Origin: Stenotrophomonas sp. 24(2023)
Lineage (GTDB): Bacteria; Pseudomonadota; Gammaproteobacteria; Xanthomonadales; Xanthomonadaceae
Direction: 5' to 3'
Assembly (NCBI RefSeq): GCF_030913365.1
Contig: NZ_CP133160.1
Span: 3,696,001-3,760,000, forward strand
Length of the DNA stretch: 64,000 nucleotides
The notes beneath the pieces are model-generated. The model was not told the origin of the DNA, did no database searches, and was given only the letters and a program-made list of their open reading frames with translations. Shown piece after piece: positions 44,506-53,205 of the stretch. Position 1 is the stretch's first letter; the number at the start of each line of letters is the position of its first letter. Made by a program: the position numbers and the translations under genes.

Positions 44506-45714
44506 TTACAGCGCCTCGAAAATGCCCGCTGCGCCCATGCCGGTGCCGATGCACATGGTCACCATGCCGTACTTCTGCTGGCGACGGCGCAGGCCGTGCA
44601 GCAGGGTGGCGGTACGGATCGCGCCGGTCGCGCCCAGCGGGTGGCCCAGGGCGATCGCGCCGCCCAGCGGGTTGACCTTGCTCGGGTCCAGGCCGCAATC
44701 GCGGATCACCGCCAGCGACTGCGCGGCGAAGGCTTCGTTGAGTTCGATCCAGTCCAGCTGGTCCTGGGTCAGGCCGGCCTGCTTCAGTGCCTTCGGAATC
44801 GCGGCGATCGGGCCGATGCCCATCACTTCCGGACGCACGCCGGCCACCGAGAAGCTGACGAAACGGGCCAGCGGGGTCAGGCCGTAATCCTTGATCGCCT
44901 GTTCCGAGGCCAGCAGTACGGCGCCGGCGCCATCGCTCATCTGCGAGGAGTTGCCCGCAGTGACGGTGCCACCGAACTGGCCGTTGCGGAACACCGGGCG
45001 CAGCTTGGCCAGGCCTTCGGCCGAGGAATCCGGGCGCGGGCCTTCGTCGGTGTCGGCCACCTTGTTGCGGGTGATGATGCGCTGGCCGTCGGCCAGGTCC
45101 GGCAGGTGCGAGACGATCTCGTACGGGCTGATCTCATCCTTGAACTCGCCGTTCTGGATGGCCGCCATGGCCTTCTGGTGCGAGGCCAGGGCGAAGGCGT
45201 CCTGCTCTTCGCGCGAGACCTTCCACTCTTCGGCCACCTTCTCGGCGGTGATGCCCATGCCGTAGGCGATGGCCACGTGGTCGTTGTCGAACACGCTCGG
45301 TGCCATGGCGATCTTGTTGCCCATCATCGGCACCATCGACATCGACTCGGTGCCGCCGGCCAGCATCAGATCGGCGTTGCCCAGGCGGATCGCATCGGCG
45401 GCCTGCGCCACGGCCTGCAGGCCGGAGGAACAGAAGCGGTTCACGGTCTGCGCGGCGATGGTATTGGGCAGGCCGGCCAGCAGCACGCCGATGCGCGCCA
45501 CGTTCATGCCCTGCTCGGCTTCGGGCATGGCGCAGCCGATGATGGCGTCATCGATGCGGTTGACGTCCACGCCCGGGGCCTGGGCGACGACGCTGCGCAG
45601 CACGTGCGCCAGCATGTCGTCGGGGCGGGTGTTGCGGAACATGCCCTTGGGTGCCTTGCCAACCGGGGTGCGGGTGGCGGCGACGATGTAGGCGTCCTGG
45701 ATTTGCTTGGTCAT
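44506..45714 (-). CDS. fadA: acetyl-CoA C-acyltransferase (3-ketoacyl-CoA thiolase)
   Basis: A 402-residue thiolase that should cleave 3-ketoacyl-CoA with CoA, the last step of beta-oxidation. Catalytic residues are visible: nucleophilic Cys in NRFCSSGLQAV (about residue 94), His in LGHPLGATGAIR (about 355) and the second Cys in VTMCIGTGMGAAGIF (about 388). It follows the multifunctional fadB-like gene on the same strand with a 109-base gap that contains two GTAG-type hairpins. Its place next to fadB supports a beta-oxidation role over a biosynthetic acetyltransferase role. Confidence 0.92.
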   Translation of the reverse strand: MTKQIQDAYIVAATRTPVGKAPKGMFRNTRPDDMLAHVLRSVVAQAPGVDVNRIDDAIIGCAMPEAEQGMNVARIGVLLAGLPNTIAAQTVNRFCSSGLQAVAQAADAIRLGNADLMLAGGTESMSMVPMMGNKIAMAPSVFDNDHVAIAYGMGITAEKVAEEWKVSREEQDAFALASHQKAMAAIQNGEFKDEISPYEIVSHLPDLADGQRIITRNKVADTDEGPRPDSSAEGLAKLRPVFRNGQFGGTVTAGNSSQMSDGAGAVLLASEQAIKDYGLTPLARFVSFSVAGVRPEVMGIGPIAAIPKALKQAGLTQDQLDWIELNEAFAAQSLAVIRDCGLDPSKVNPLGGAIALGHPLGATGAIRTATLLHGLRRRQQKYGMVTMCIGTGMGAAGIFEAL

Positions 45715-45743
45715 TGCAGTGATCTCTCGAAGTTTTTGCCGGT

Positions 45744-45806
45744 GTGCCCACCACGGTGGGCACCTACCAGAGGCAGAGGGAGTGCCCACCAAGGTGGGCA
45801 CCCACC
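45744..45806 (-). repeat. two GTAG-type hairpins inside the fadB-fadA gap
   Basis: Two copies of the palindrome GTGCCCACC-(A)-GGTGGGCAC lie at 45744-45767 (GTAG intact on the minus strand) and 45782-45806 (GTAG changed to GTGG). They would be present in the fadB-fadA transcript. Confidence 0.75.
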
Positions 45807-45823
45807 AAAAGCAGGTGTGGCGA

Positions 45824-48196
45824 TCAGTTACGCAGCGGCTTGCCGGTCTTGAGCATGTGCGCGATGCGGGCCTGGGTCTTTTCCTGCTGGGCCAGCTCGA
45901 CGAAGTGCTTGCGCTCCAGGGTCAACAGCCACTCTTCGTCCACCAGGGTGCCGCGGTCGACCTTGCCGCCGCACAGCACGGTGGCGATGCGCTCGGCGAT
46001 CTCGTAGTCGTACGGGCTGATGAAACGGCCTTCCAGCATGTTGACCAGCATCATCTTGAAGGTGGCGATGCCCACGTCACCGGCGACCTGGATGCGGCGT
46101 GCCGGCAGCGGCGGGCGGTAACCGGCTTCGGCCAGCGCACGGGCTTCGGCCTTGGCGATGTACAGCGCTTCGTAGCTGTTGAACACGACCTTGTCGGTGC
46201 TGCGCAGCAGGCCCAGTTCCTTGGCGTTGACCGCCGAATTGGACACCTTGGCCATCGCCACGGTCTCGAAGGTCTTCTTCAGCTCGGCGAACACGTCACC
46301 GCCCGGACCGGCCGCTTCGGACGCACGCACGGCCAGTTCCTTCAGGCCACCACCGGCCGGCAGCAGGCCGACGCCGGCCTCGACCAGGCCGATGTAGCTT
46401 TCCAGGAAGGCCACGGTCTTGGCGCTGTGCATCTGGAACTCGCAGCCGCCGCCCAGGGCCAGGCCGCGCACCGCTGCCACTACCGGCACCAGCGAGTACT
46501 TGATGCGCTGGCTGGTGCGCTGGAAGTTGGCCACCATTTCTTCGAACTGGTCGACCTTGCCGGCCTGCAGCAGGCCCAGCGCACCGGCCAGGTCGGCACC
46601 GGCGGAGAAGGGTTCCTTCTGCTGCCAGATCACCAGGCCCTGGAAATCCTTCTCGGCGCGGCTGACGCATTCCTGCAGGCCGTCCAGCACCTGGTCGGAC
46701 ACGGTGTTCATCTTGGTCTTGAAGCTGACCACGGCGATGCCGTCACCGTCGTGCCACATGCGCAGGCCGTCGTTCTCGAACACGGTCTCGCCCGGCGCGA
46801 ACGTCTCGCCCAGCAGCGGATCCGGGAAGCGCTGGCGCTGGTACACCGGCAGCGACGAACGCGGCAGCTTGGCATTGCGGGAGGGGCTGTAGCTGCCTTC
46901 GGCGGCGTGCACGCCATCGCGGCCATCGAACACCCAGTCCGGCAGCGGGGCGTTGCTCATGCTCTTGCCGGCGACGATGTCATCGGCGATCCACTGCGCC
47001 ACCTGCTTCCAGCCGGCGGCCTGCCAGGTCTCGAACGGGCCCAGCGACCAGCCGTAGCCCCAGCGGATGGCCAGGTCCACGTCACGTGCGGTTTCGGCGA
47101 TGTCGGCCAGGTGGTAGGCGCTGTAGTGGAACAGGTCGCGGAAGGTCGCCCACAGGAACTGCGCCTGCGGGTGCTGGCTTTCGCGCAGCTTGGCGAACTT
47201 CTCGGCCGGGTTCCTGATCTTCAGGATCTCCACCACTTCCGGCGCCGCGGTACGGTCGGCCGGGCGGTAGTCCTGCTTTTCCAGGTCGACGACCAGGATG
47301 TCCTTGCCGACCTTGCGGAAGATGCCGGCGCCGGTCTTCTGGCCCAGCGCGCCCTTGGCGATCAGCGCCTCGAGCCACTTCGGCGACGTGAAGAATGCAT
47401 GCCACGGGTCATTGGGCAGGGTGTCGCCCATGGTCTTGATGACGTGGGCCATGGTGTCCAGGCCGACCACATCGGAGGTGCGGTAAGTTGCCGACTTCGG
47501 GCGGCCGACCAGCGGGCCGGTCAGGCCGTCCACTTCATCAAAGCCCAGGCCGAACTGCTGGGTGTGGTGGATGGTGGACAGGATCGAGAACACGCCGATG
47601 CGGTTGCCGATGAAGTTCGGGGTGTCCTTGGCGTACACCACGCCCTTGCCCAGGGTGGTGACCAGGAAGGCTTCCAGGCCTTCCAGCACGGCCTTGTCGG
47701 TGGTGGTGGCCGGGATCAGCTCGGCCAGGTGCATGTAGCGCGGCGGATTGAAGAAGTGCACGCCGCAGAAGCGGTGGCGCAGCTGCTCGGGCAGCACGTC
47801 GGCCAGCTTGTTGATGCCCAGGCCGGAGGTGTTGGAGGCCAGCACGGCGTGGTCGGCCACGAACGGGGCGATCTTCTTGTACAGGTCCTGCTTCCAGTCC
47901 ATGCGCTCGGCGATGGCCTCGATGATCAGGTCGCAGTCCTTCAGCTGCGCCAGGCTGGAGTCGTAGTTGCCCGGGGTGATGGCGTCGGCCAGCGCCTTGC
48001 TGGCCAGCGGGGCCGGGCTCAGCTTGCCCAGGTTGGCGATCGCCTTGAGCACGATGCCGTCGGCCGGACCTTCCTTGGCGGGCAGGTCGAACAGCACGGT
48101 GTCGACGCCGGCATTGGTGAGGTGGGCGGCGATCTGGGCACCCATGACGCCGGCACCCAGCACGGCGGCGCGACGGACTAGCAGGGAATTGGACAT
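45824..48196 (-). CDS. fadB: 3-hydroxyacyl-CoA dehydrogenase / enoyl-CoA hydratase multifunctional protein
   Basis: A 790-residue beta-oxidation protein. The N-terminal half is a 3-hydroxyacyl-CoA dehydrogenase with the NAD-binding VRRAAVLGAGVMGAQIAAHL and the motif GVHFFNPPRYMHLAELIP. The C-terminal half is an enoyl-CoA hydratase/isomerase domain (about residues 490-700) with PVVAAVRGLALGGGCEF. This dehydrogenase-first order resembles FadN/FadJ-like proteins rather than E. coli FadB, where the hydratase comes first, so the symbol is by function. It is flanked by a TetR gene upstream and fadA downstream, all on the minus strand. Confidence 0.88.
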   Translation of the reverse strand: MSNSLLVRRAAVLGAGVMGAQIAAHLTNAGVDTVLFDLPAKEGPADGIVLKAIANLGKLSPAPLASKALADAITPGNYDSSLAQLKDCDLIIEAIAERMDWKQDLYKKIAPFVADHAVLASNTSGLGINKLADVLPEQLRHRFCGVHFFNPPRYMHLAELIPATTTDKAVLEGLEAFLVTTLGKGVVYAKDTPNFIGNRIGVFSILSTIHHTQQFGLGFDEVDGLTGPLVGRPKSATYRTSDVVGLDTMAHVIKTMGDTLPNDPWHAFFTSPKWLEALIAKGALGQKTGAGIFRKVGKDILVVDLEKQDYRPADRTAAPEVVEILKIRNPAEKFAKLRESQHPQAQFLWATFRDLFHYSAYHLADIAETARDVDLAIRWGYGWSLGPFETWQAAGWKQVAQWIADDIVAGKSMSNAPLPDWVFDGRDGVHAAEGSYSPSRNAKLPRSSLPVYQRQRFPDPLLGETFAPGETVFENDGLRMWHDGDGIAVVSFKTKMNTVSDQVLDGLQECVSRAEKDFQGLVIWQQKEPFSAGADLAGALGLLQAGKVDQFEEMVANFQRTSQRIKYSLVPVVAAVRGLALGGGCEFQMHSAKTVAFLESYIGLVEAGVGLLPAGGGLKELAVRASEAAGPGGDVFAELKKTFETVAMAKVSNSAVNAKELGLLRSTDKVVFNSYEALYIAKAEARALAEAGYRPPLPARRIQVAGDVGIATFKMMLVNMLEGRFISPYDYEIAERIATVLCGGKVDRGTLVDEEWLLTLERKHFVELAQQEKTQARIAHMLKTGKPLRN

Positions 48197-48225
48197 GGTG
48201 TTGGCCTTTGTTGGTACCGGTGAAG

Positions 48226-48879
48226 TCAGGGGGAAGAGGGCGGGGTGGCGCTGCGGGCGGCAGCACGGAACCCGGCCTCGGCGAAATGGATCAACTCACG
48301 GGCGGCCTGCGCACGATGCGCTGCCTCGGTGACACCCGCGGGTCGCTTGATCAGGCCGAAGTCGGCCATGGCATAGGTGAGCGAGCCGGCCAGGAAGTCC
48401 AGCCGCCAGTACAGCTCTTCCTTGCTCAGGTCCGGCACGCAGGCGGCAATGGCCTTGCCGAACTCGCGCAGCACGTGGCCGTAGTGGTCGGACAGGAACT
48501 TGCGCAGGTTGTCGTTCTTTTCGGCGTAGGCCCGCGCGATCACCCGCACGAAGGCACCGCCGCTCTGCCGGTCCTGGGCCATCGCCAGCGCCGGTTCGAC
48601 GAAGGCGGCCAGGACCGGGCGCAGCTGCCCGGGATGCTCGCGGCGGGCCTGCTCCAGCTGGGTCAGGCGGGTGCCGGTCATCTCGTCCATGCGGCGGCGG
48701 AAGACTTCGTTGACCAGGTTTTCCTTGGAGCCGAAGTGGTAGTTGACCGCCGCGATGTTCACATCGGCGTGGCTGGTGACCTGGCGCAGGGAGGTGCCGG
48801 CGAAGCCGTGCAGGGCGAACAGCTCCTCGGCGGCCCCGAGGATCCGGTCCTTGGTCGAGAAGTGAGCGGGCTTGGCCAT
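48226..48879 (-). CDS. TetR family regulator of the fad operon (PsrA-like by context)
   Basis: A 217-residue TetR protein. The N-terminal DNA-binding domain reads STKDRILGAAEELFALHGFAGTSLRQVTSHADVNIAAVNYHFGSKENLVNEVF (helix-turn-helix about residues 25-45), followed by a ligand-binding helical domain. It is 29 bases upstream of the fadB-like gene on the same strand, and a 7-4-7 palindrome lies just upstream of its own start, so it likely represses this operon and itself, with acyl-CoA or fatty acid as a plausible ligand. The ATG at 48879 is chosen; a longer start would overlap the operator. Confidence 0.88.
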   Translation of the reverse strand: MAKPAHFSTKDRILGAAEELFALHGFAGTSLRQVTSHADVNIAAVNYHFGSKENLVNEVFRRRMDEMTGTRLTQLEQARREHPGQLRPVLAAFVEPALAMAQDRQSGGAFVRVIARAYAEKNDNLRKFLSDHYGHVLREFGKAIAACVPDLSKEELYWRLDFLAGSLTYAMADFGLIKRPAGVTEAAHRAQAARELIHFAEAGFRAAARSATPPSSP

Positions 48880-48895
48880 GGGATGGCGGACCTTA

Positions 48896-48913
48896 ATCAA
48901 ACGATTGTTTGAT
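48896..48913. promoter_or_regulatory. TetR operator upstream of the fad operon
   Basis: ATCAAAC-GATT-GTTTGAT is a perfect 7-bp dyad with a 4-base spacer located 17 bases before the TetR start. Its CAAAC/GTTTG half-sites resemble PsrA/FadR-type TetR operators. Confidence 0.65.
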
Positions 48914-48984
48914 ACTAGGACCAGACGGGGGCGTATGGCATTTTGCAGTGCAGCAAAACCGGCCGGGCGGTTAAAAGAGATTCA

Positions 48985-49094
48985 GTAGTACCAGCCCATG
49001 GCTGGCAGCCGTGAAGCCTGAACAGGCGGCCGAGCGCGATTCGCCGGGGTGCCGGACGGGGCGTCCTGCCCGCCAGTCATGGGCTGGCACTACC
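48985..49094. repeat. inverted pair of GTAG-type palindromes upstream of ndk
   Basis: A GTAG-headed palindrome with stem CCAGCCCATGGCTGG lies at 48985-49007 and an inverted copy with stem CCAGTCATGGGCTGG at 49073-49094. The intervening 65 bases show no gene. They form most of the 331-base gap between the TetR gene and ndk. Confidence 0.65.
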
Positions 49095-49107
49095 GAGCGG
49101 GATCTTT

Positions 49108-49113
49108 TACAAT
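49108..49113 (+). promoter_or_regulatory. putative -10 box upstream of the ndk leader terminator
   Basis: TACAAT would start a plus-strand transcript near 49120, which then meets a terminator after about 40 bases. No clear -35 box is present. Confidence 0.35.
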
Positions 49114-49136
49114 CTGCCTACGTTTATCAGGCTAAG

Positions 49137-49161
49137 CCCGCGTCCCGACGCGGGTTTTTTT
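49137..49161 (+). terminator. terminator located just upstream of ndk
   Basis: A perfect 7-bp stem (CCCGCGT / ACGCGGG) with a CCCG loop is followed by seven T on the plus strand. No plus-strand gene precedes it for 5 kb, so it probably ends a short leader RNA or acts as an attenuator rather than closing an operon. Confidence 0.85.
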
Positions 49162-49210
49162 CATGTTACCCTTCGGGCCATCAGCGGCCCGATTCCATTG
49201 GAGACATCCC

Positions 49211-49636
49211 ATGGCGCTGGAGCGCACCCTTTCGATCATCAAGCCGGACGCCGTTGCCAAGAACGTCATCGGCGAAATCTACGCCCGCTTCGAGAAGGCT
49301 GGCCTGAAGGTCGTGGCCGCCAAGTACAAGCAGCTGTCGCGCCGTGAAGCCGAAGGCTTCTACGCCGTGCACCGCGAGCGTCCGTTCTTCAACGCGCTGG
49401 TTGATTTCATGATCTCCGGCCCGGTGATGATCCAGGCCCTGGAAGGCGAGAACGCCGTGCTGGCCCACCGCGACCTGCTGGGCGCCACCAACCCGAAGGA
49501 CGCTGCGCCGGGCACCATCCGCGCGGACTTCGCCGAATCCATCGATGCCAACGCCGCCCACGGCTCGGACTCGGTCGAGAATGCCGCCATCGAAGTGGCC
49601 TACTTCTTCGCCGCGACCGAAGTCGTTTCGCGCTGA
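49211..49636 (+). CDS. ndk: nucleoside diphosphate kinase
   Basis: Ndk balances NTP and dNTP pools by transferring the gamma phosphate through a histidine. The 141-residue protein has [15 protein letters not shown] at the N-terminus, the central [17 protein letters not shown], and the catalytic His117 in [12 protein letters not shown]. It is followed ten bases later by rlmN, starting the ndk-rlmN-pilW-rodZ-yfgM-bamB-der block. A ribosome binding site (TGGAGAC) lies 5' of the ATG. Confidence 0.97.
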   Translation: MALERTLSIIKPDAVAKNVIGEIYARFEKAGLKVVAAKYKQLSRREAEGFYAVHRERPFFNALVDFMISGPVMIQALEGENAVLAHRDLLGATNPKDAAPGTIRADFAESIDANAAHGSDSVENAAIEVAYFFAATEVVSR

Positions 49637-49646
49637 GAGTGATGCC

Positions 49647-50852
49647 GTGAACGAGGTCGTACAGACACCCGCCATCCAGCCGCTGCCCAAGTCGGCGCCC
49701 ACGGCTGGCAAGCAGAACCTGCTCGACCTCGATCGCGCGGGCCTGGAGCAGTTCTTCGTCGATGTACTTGGCGAAAAGAAATTCCGTGCCCACCAGGTGA
49801 TGAAGTGGATCCACCACCGCTACGTCACCGACTTCGATGAAATGACCGACCTCGGCAAGGTCCTGCGCGCCAAGCTGCAGGCCCATGCCGAGGTTGTCGT
49901 CCCGAACATCGTGTTCGACAAGCCCTCCGCCGACGGCACCCACAAGTGGCTGCTGGCGATGGGCGTGGATGGCAAGAACGCCATCGAGACCGTGTACATC
50001 CCGGACAAGACCCGCGGCACGCTGTGCGTGTCCTCGCAGGTCGGTTGCGGCCTGAACTGCACGTTCTGCTCCACCGCCACCCAGGGCTTCAACCGCAACC
50101 TGACCACCGCCGAGATCATCGGCCAGGTGTGGGTGGCGGCGCGCCACCTGGGCAACGTGCCGCACCAGATGCGCCGCCTCACCAACGTGGTGATGATGGG
50201 CATGGGCGAGCCGCTGATGAATTTCGACAACGTCGTGCGTGCCATGAGCGTGATGCGCGACGACCTGGGCTACGGCCTGGCCAACAAGCGCGTGACCCTG
50301 TCGACCTCCGGCCTGGTGCCGATGATCGACCGCCTGTCCACCGAGAGCGACGTCTCCCTGGCAGTGTCGCTGCATGCGCCCAACGATGCGCTGCGCGAGA
50401 CCCTGGTGCCGCTCAACAAGAAGTACCCGATCGCCGACCTGATGGCGTCGTGCGCGCGGTACCTGCGCGCCAACAAGCGCCGCGAATCGGTCACCTTCGA
50501 GTACACCCTGATGAAGGGCATCAACGACAAGCCCGAGCATGCCCGCGAGCTGGCCCGCCTGATGCGCCAGTTTGACAATGCGGTGCAGGCCAAGGATTCG
50601 GGCAAGGTCAACCTGATCCCGTTCAACCCGTTCCCCGGCACCCGCTACGAGCGTTCGGAAGAAGCGCACATCCGTGCGTTCCAGAAGATCCTGCTGGACA
50701 GCAACGTGCTGACGATGGTCCGCCGCACCCGTGGCGATGACATCGATGCGGCCTGCGGCCAGCTCAAGGGCCAGGTCATGGATCGCACCCGCCGCCAGGC
50801 GGAGTTCAACAAGACCTTGCAGGCGGGGAAGGGGCGCGATGCTGCGGCCTGA
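49647..50852 (+). CDS. rlmN: dual-specificity RNA methyltransferase RlmN
   Basis: RlmN is a radical SAM enzyme that methylates C2 of adenine 2503 in 23S rRNA and adenine 37 in some tRNAs. The 401-residue protein has the radical SAM cluster motif C-x3-C-x2-C as [25 protein letters not shown], and the second catalytic cysteine near the C-terminus in IDAACGQL. The start is a GTG at 49647; no better start lies close to the ndk stop. Its end overlaps the pilW start by 14 bases. Confidence 0.95.
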   Translation: MNEVVQTPAIQPLPKSAPTAGKQNLLDLDRAGLEQFFVDVLGEKKFRAHQVMKWIHHRYVTDFDEMTDLGKVLRAKLQAHAEVVVPNIVFDKPSADGTHKWLLAMGVDGKNAIETVYIPDKTRGTLCVSSQVGCGLNCTFCSTATQGFNRNLTTAEIIGQVWVAARHLGNVPHQMRRLTNVVMMGMGEPLMNFDNVVRAMSVMRDDLGYGLANKRVTLSTSGLVPMIDRLSTESDVSLAVSLHAPNDALRETLVPLNKKYPIADLMASCARYLRANKRRESVTFEYTLMKGINDKPEHARELARLMRQFDNAVQAKDSGKVNLIPFNPFPGTRYERSEEAHIRAFQKILLDSNVLTMVRRTRGDDIDAACGQLKGQVMDRTRRQAEFNKTLQAGKGRDAAA

Positions 50853-51630
50853 CCGCCTCTGGCCAGCCCTGATCGCAGGTGCGCTGGCCGTGGTGGCCGG
50901 CGGCTGCGGCAAGGGGGCTGAACGCGTGCAGCGCGGCGCCGGTACGACGGCGCCGGAATACGTGGTGCGCGACAGTGCGCAGGTGCGCCGCCAGGTGCAG
51001 TACCAGGACCAGCTGGCGCTGGCGGGTCGCGACCTGCAGGCCGGCAACCTGGAGTCGGCGGAAAAGCGCGCGCGTGCCGCCCTCAAGATCGATGGCAGCG
51101 CGCCCGATGCCTGGGGCCTGCTGGCCGGAGTGGCCGACCGTCGCGGCCAGGTCGCCCAGTCCGGTGAACTGTTCCGCAAGGCGGCGGACATGGCCCCGGA
51201 GCGGGGTGATGTGCTCAACAACTATGGCGCCTGGCTCTGCCAGCATGGCCGGCCGGCCGAATCACTGGCCTGGCTCGACCGTGCGATCGCCGCGCCGGGG
51301 TATGCCACGCCCGAGGTCGCCCAGGCCAACGCCGGCAGCTGTGCACTGGATGCCGGGCAGTCCGTGCGTGCCGAGCGCGACCTGCGCGCCGCACTGGTGC
51401 GCATGCCGGCCAACCCGGTCGCACTGGAAGCCATGGCCCAGCTGAGCCTGCAGCGGGGCCAGTATCTGGAGGCGCGGGCCTTTGCGGAGCGGCGGCTGTC
51501 GGCTGCACCCGCAACGCGTTCCGTGTTACAACTTGCGTCTCAAATCGAAGCGCGGCTCGGCGATCAGGCGGCAGCCGATCGTTATCTGCAGCGAATCGGC
51601 AAGGAATTTCCGCAGGATGCGGGCTCCTAA
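50839..51630 (+). CDS. pilW: type IV pilus biogenesis/stability lipoprotein PilW (PilF)
   Basis: A 263-residue outer-membrane-directed lipoprotein. The N-terminus is a lipoprotein signal ([15 protein letters not shown], cysteine about residue 23), and the mature protein is built from about six TPR repeats ([48 protein letters not shown] and others). PilW/PilF pilots the PilQ secretin to the outer membrane. It overlaps rlmN by 14 bases, the normal neighbour in this group, and relates functionally to FimX encoded at 7.9-10 kb. Confidence 0.9.
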   Translation: MLRPDRLWPALIAGALAVVAGGCGKGAERVQRGAGTTAPEYVVRDSAQVRRQVQYQDQLALAGRDLQAGNLESAEKRARAALKIDGSAPDAWGLLAGVADRRGQVAQSGELFRKAADMAPERGDVLNNYGAWLCQHGRPAESLAWLDRAIAAPGYATPEVAQANAGSCALDAGQSVRAERDLRAALVRMPANPVALEAMAQLSLQRGQYLEARAFAERRLSAAPATRSVLQLASQIEARLGDQAAADRYLQRIGKEFPQDAGS

Positions 51631-51648
51631 TCCCGGGGTTGAAGCATT

Positions 51649-52503
51649 GTGATTGATGACCAGACTGTGAGCGCCTTTGAGACTGCCGCCGGTTGTGGCC
51701 AACGCCTGCGCCAGGCGCGCGAGGCGGCCGGACTGACCCTGGACGATGTCGGGCAGCGCCTGCGCATGCCGGTACAGGTCGTCCGTTCACTGGAAGAGGA
51801 ACAGTGGCAGCGCCTGGGCGCGCCGGTCTTCGTTCGTGGCCAGCTGCGCAGCTATGCCAAGCTGCTGGGGGTCGATGAACGCGAAGTGCTGGCCCAGGCC
51901 CAGGTCGGCCCGGTGGTGCCGCCGACCCTGGTCAGCCATACCCATACCCCGCGGGCGCGCCGCATCGCCGAAAACCTCGGACGGCGGGCCCTGTATGTGG
52001 GCATCACCGCCGTGCTGGCCGTGCCGGTGTGGTTTGCCACCCGGGGGCATTTCGATGGCAGCGCGCCAGCCCCGAGTACCGCATCGCTGGACGTGATCCC
52101 GGCCACCGTGCCGGTGACGCCGCCCAGCGAGGCCGGTACCGCGCCGACCGCCGTTGCTGAACCGGCCGCCGCCAAGCCGGCCCCGGCCCCGTACATCGCC
52201 TCGCTGACCCCTGTCCCGCGCCCGGCCGCCCCGGCGGCGGCATCGCTGGAGCTGAGTTTCAGCGGCGACAGCTGGGTGGACATCACCGCCCCCGATGGCA
52301 GTACGGTGGAGAAGGCGCTGATCAAGGCGGGCCAGACCCGCAGCTTCAGCCCCGGCCAGGTTGGCCGCATGGTGCTGGGCAATGCCACCGTGGTCGAGGT
52401 TCAGCAGAACGGCAGTAAGGTCGATCTGGCGCCTTACCAGCGAGCCAACGTGGCCCGCTTTCAGGTATCCTCTGAAGGCTCCGTTGTCCCGGTTTCGCAC
52501 TGA
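51649..52503 (+). CDS. rodZ: RodZ family helix-turn-helix membrane protein
   Basis: RodZ links the MreB cytoskeleton to the cell-wall elongation machinery. The 284-residue protein has an N-terminal cytoplasmic helix-turn-helix (about residues 16-80, GQRLRQAREAAGLTLDDVGQRLRMPVQVVRSLE), one membrane segment (about 118-136, LYVGITAVLAVPVWFA), a Pro/Ala-rich periplasmic linker (about 140-195) and a C-terminal DUF4115 domain (LSFSGDSWVDITAPDGSTV). The GTG start at 51649 lies 18 bases after pilW. ispG and hisS, often found next here in other gammaproteobacteria, are absent. Confidence 0.92.
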   Translation: MIDDQTVSAFETAAGCGQRLRQAREAAGLTLDDVGQRLRMPVQVVRSLEEEQWQRLGAPVFVRGQLRSYAKLLGVDEREVLAQAQVGPVVPPTLVSHTHTPRARRIAENLGRRALYVGITAVLAVPVWFATRGHFDGSAPAPSTASLDVIPATVPVTPPSEAGTAPTAVAEPAAAKPAPAPYIASLTPVPRPAAPAAASLELSFSGDSWVDITAPDGSTVEKALIKAGQTRSFSPGQVGRMVLGNATVVEVQQNGSKVDLAPYQRANVARFQVSSEGSVVPVSH

Positions 52504-52566
52504 GACGCGGTTTTCCACCTTCGATAATCCCAATGGTCCCTCCCGATGGGCGGGGCGAGAGTACGC

Positions 52567-53205
52567 ATGGCGATCGACGATCTGCTCGACGAGCACGAAC
52601 AAAGTGAACGTGTCCGCAGCTGGCTGCGGAAGAATGGCGCCAGCATCCTGGGTGGCGTAGTGATCGCCATCGGTGCCATTGCCGGCTGGCAGTGGTGGCA
52701 GAAGGATCAGGGCGACAAGCTGGCCCTGGCCAACGTGGAATACCAGAAGGCCCTGACCGGCCTGCAGCAGAACAAGCTGGATGATGCTGCCAAGGCCGTG
52801 AAGGCGCTGGACGGCAGCACCGGCATCTACGGTGACCTGGCCGCCCTGCAGCTGGCCAAGGCCCAGGTCGATGCCGGCAAGAACGAAGAAGCGCTGGCTA
52901 CCCTGCGCGCCCTGAAGGTCGAAGGCGATCTCAAGCGCGTGGTCGACCTGCGCATCGCCCGCCTGCTGGTGGCGACCGGCAAGGGTGAGGAAGCGGTCAA
53001 GCTGCTGGGCAGCGCCACCGACAGCAGCACCCTGGAAATCCATGGCGATGCGCTGATGGCGCAGGGCAAGCGTGATGCTGCCCGCGAGCAGTACGAGAAG
53101 GCGCTCAAGACGCTGGACGTGGCAGCGCCGCAGCGGCGCCTGCTGGAAATCAAGGTCATGGATGCCGGCGGCACTGTCGCGGCCACCCCTGCGGAGTCGG
53201 TTTGA
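52567..53205 (+). CDS. yfgM: YfgM family membrane-anchored TPR protein
   Basis: A 212-residue inner-membrane protein with a short cytoplasmic N-terminus (MAIDDLLDEHEQSERVRSW), one membrane segment (about residues 27-44, ASILGGVVIAIGAIAGWQWW) and a periplasmic TPR domain. In E. coli YfgM is an ancillary SecYEG translocon component that works with the chaperone PpiD. Its stop codon overlaps the bamB start (TGATG), so the two are translationally coupled. Confidence 0.9.
   Translation: MAIDDLLDEHEQSERVRSWLRKNGASILGGVVIAIGAIAGWQWWQKDQGDKLALANVEYQKALTGLQQNKLDDAAKAVKALDGSTGIYGDLAALQLAKAQVDAGKNEEALATLRALKVEGDLKRVVDLRIARLLVATGKGEEAVKLLGSATDSSTLEIHGDALMAQGKRDAAREQYEKALKTLDVAAPQRRLLEIKVMDAGGTVAATPAESV

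Noticed and set aside
48880..49210. tRNA or other stable RNA gene in the TetR-ndk gap.
   Set aside because: No cloverleaf or tRNA consensus is seen; the structure is explained by GTAG palindromes and a terminator.
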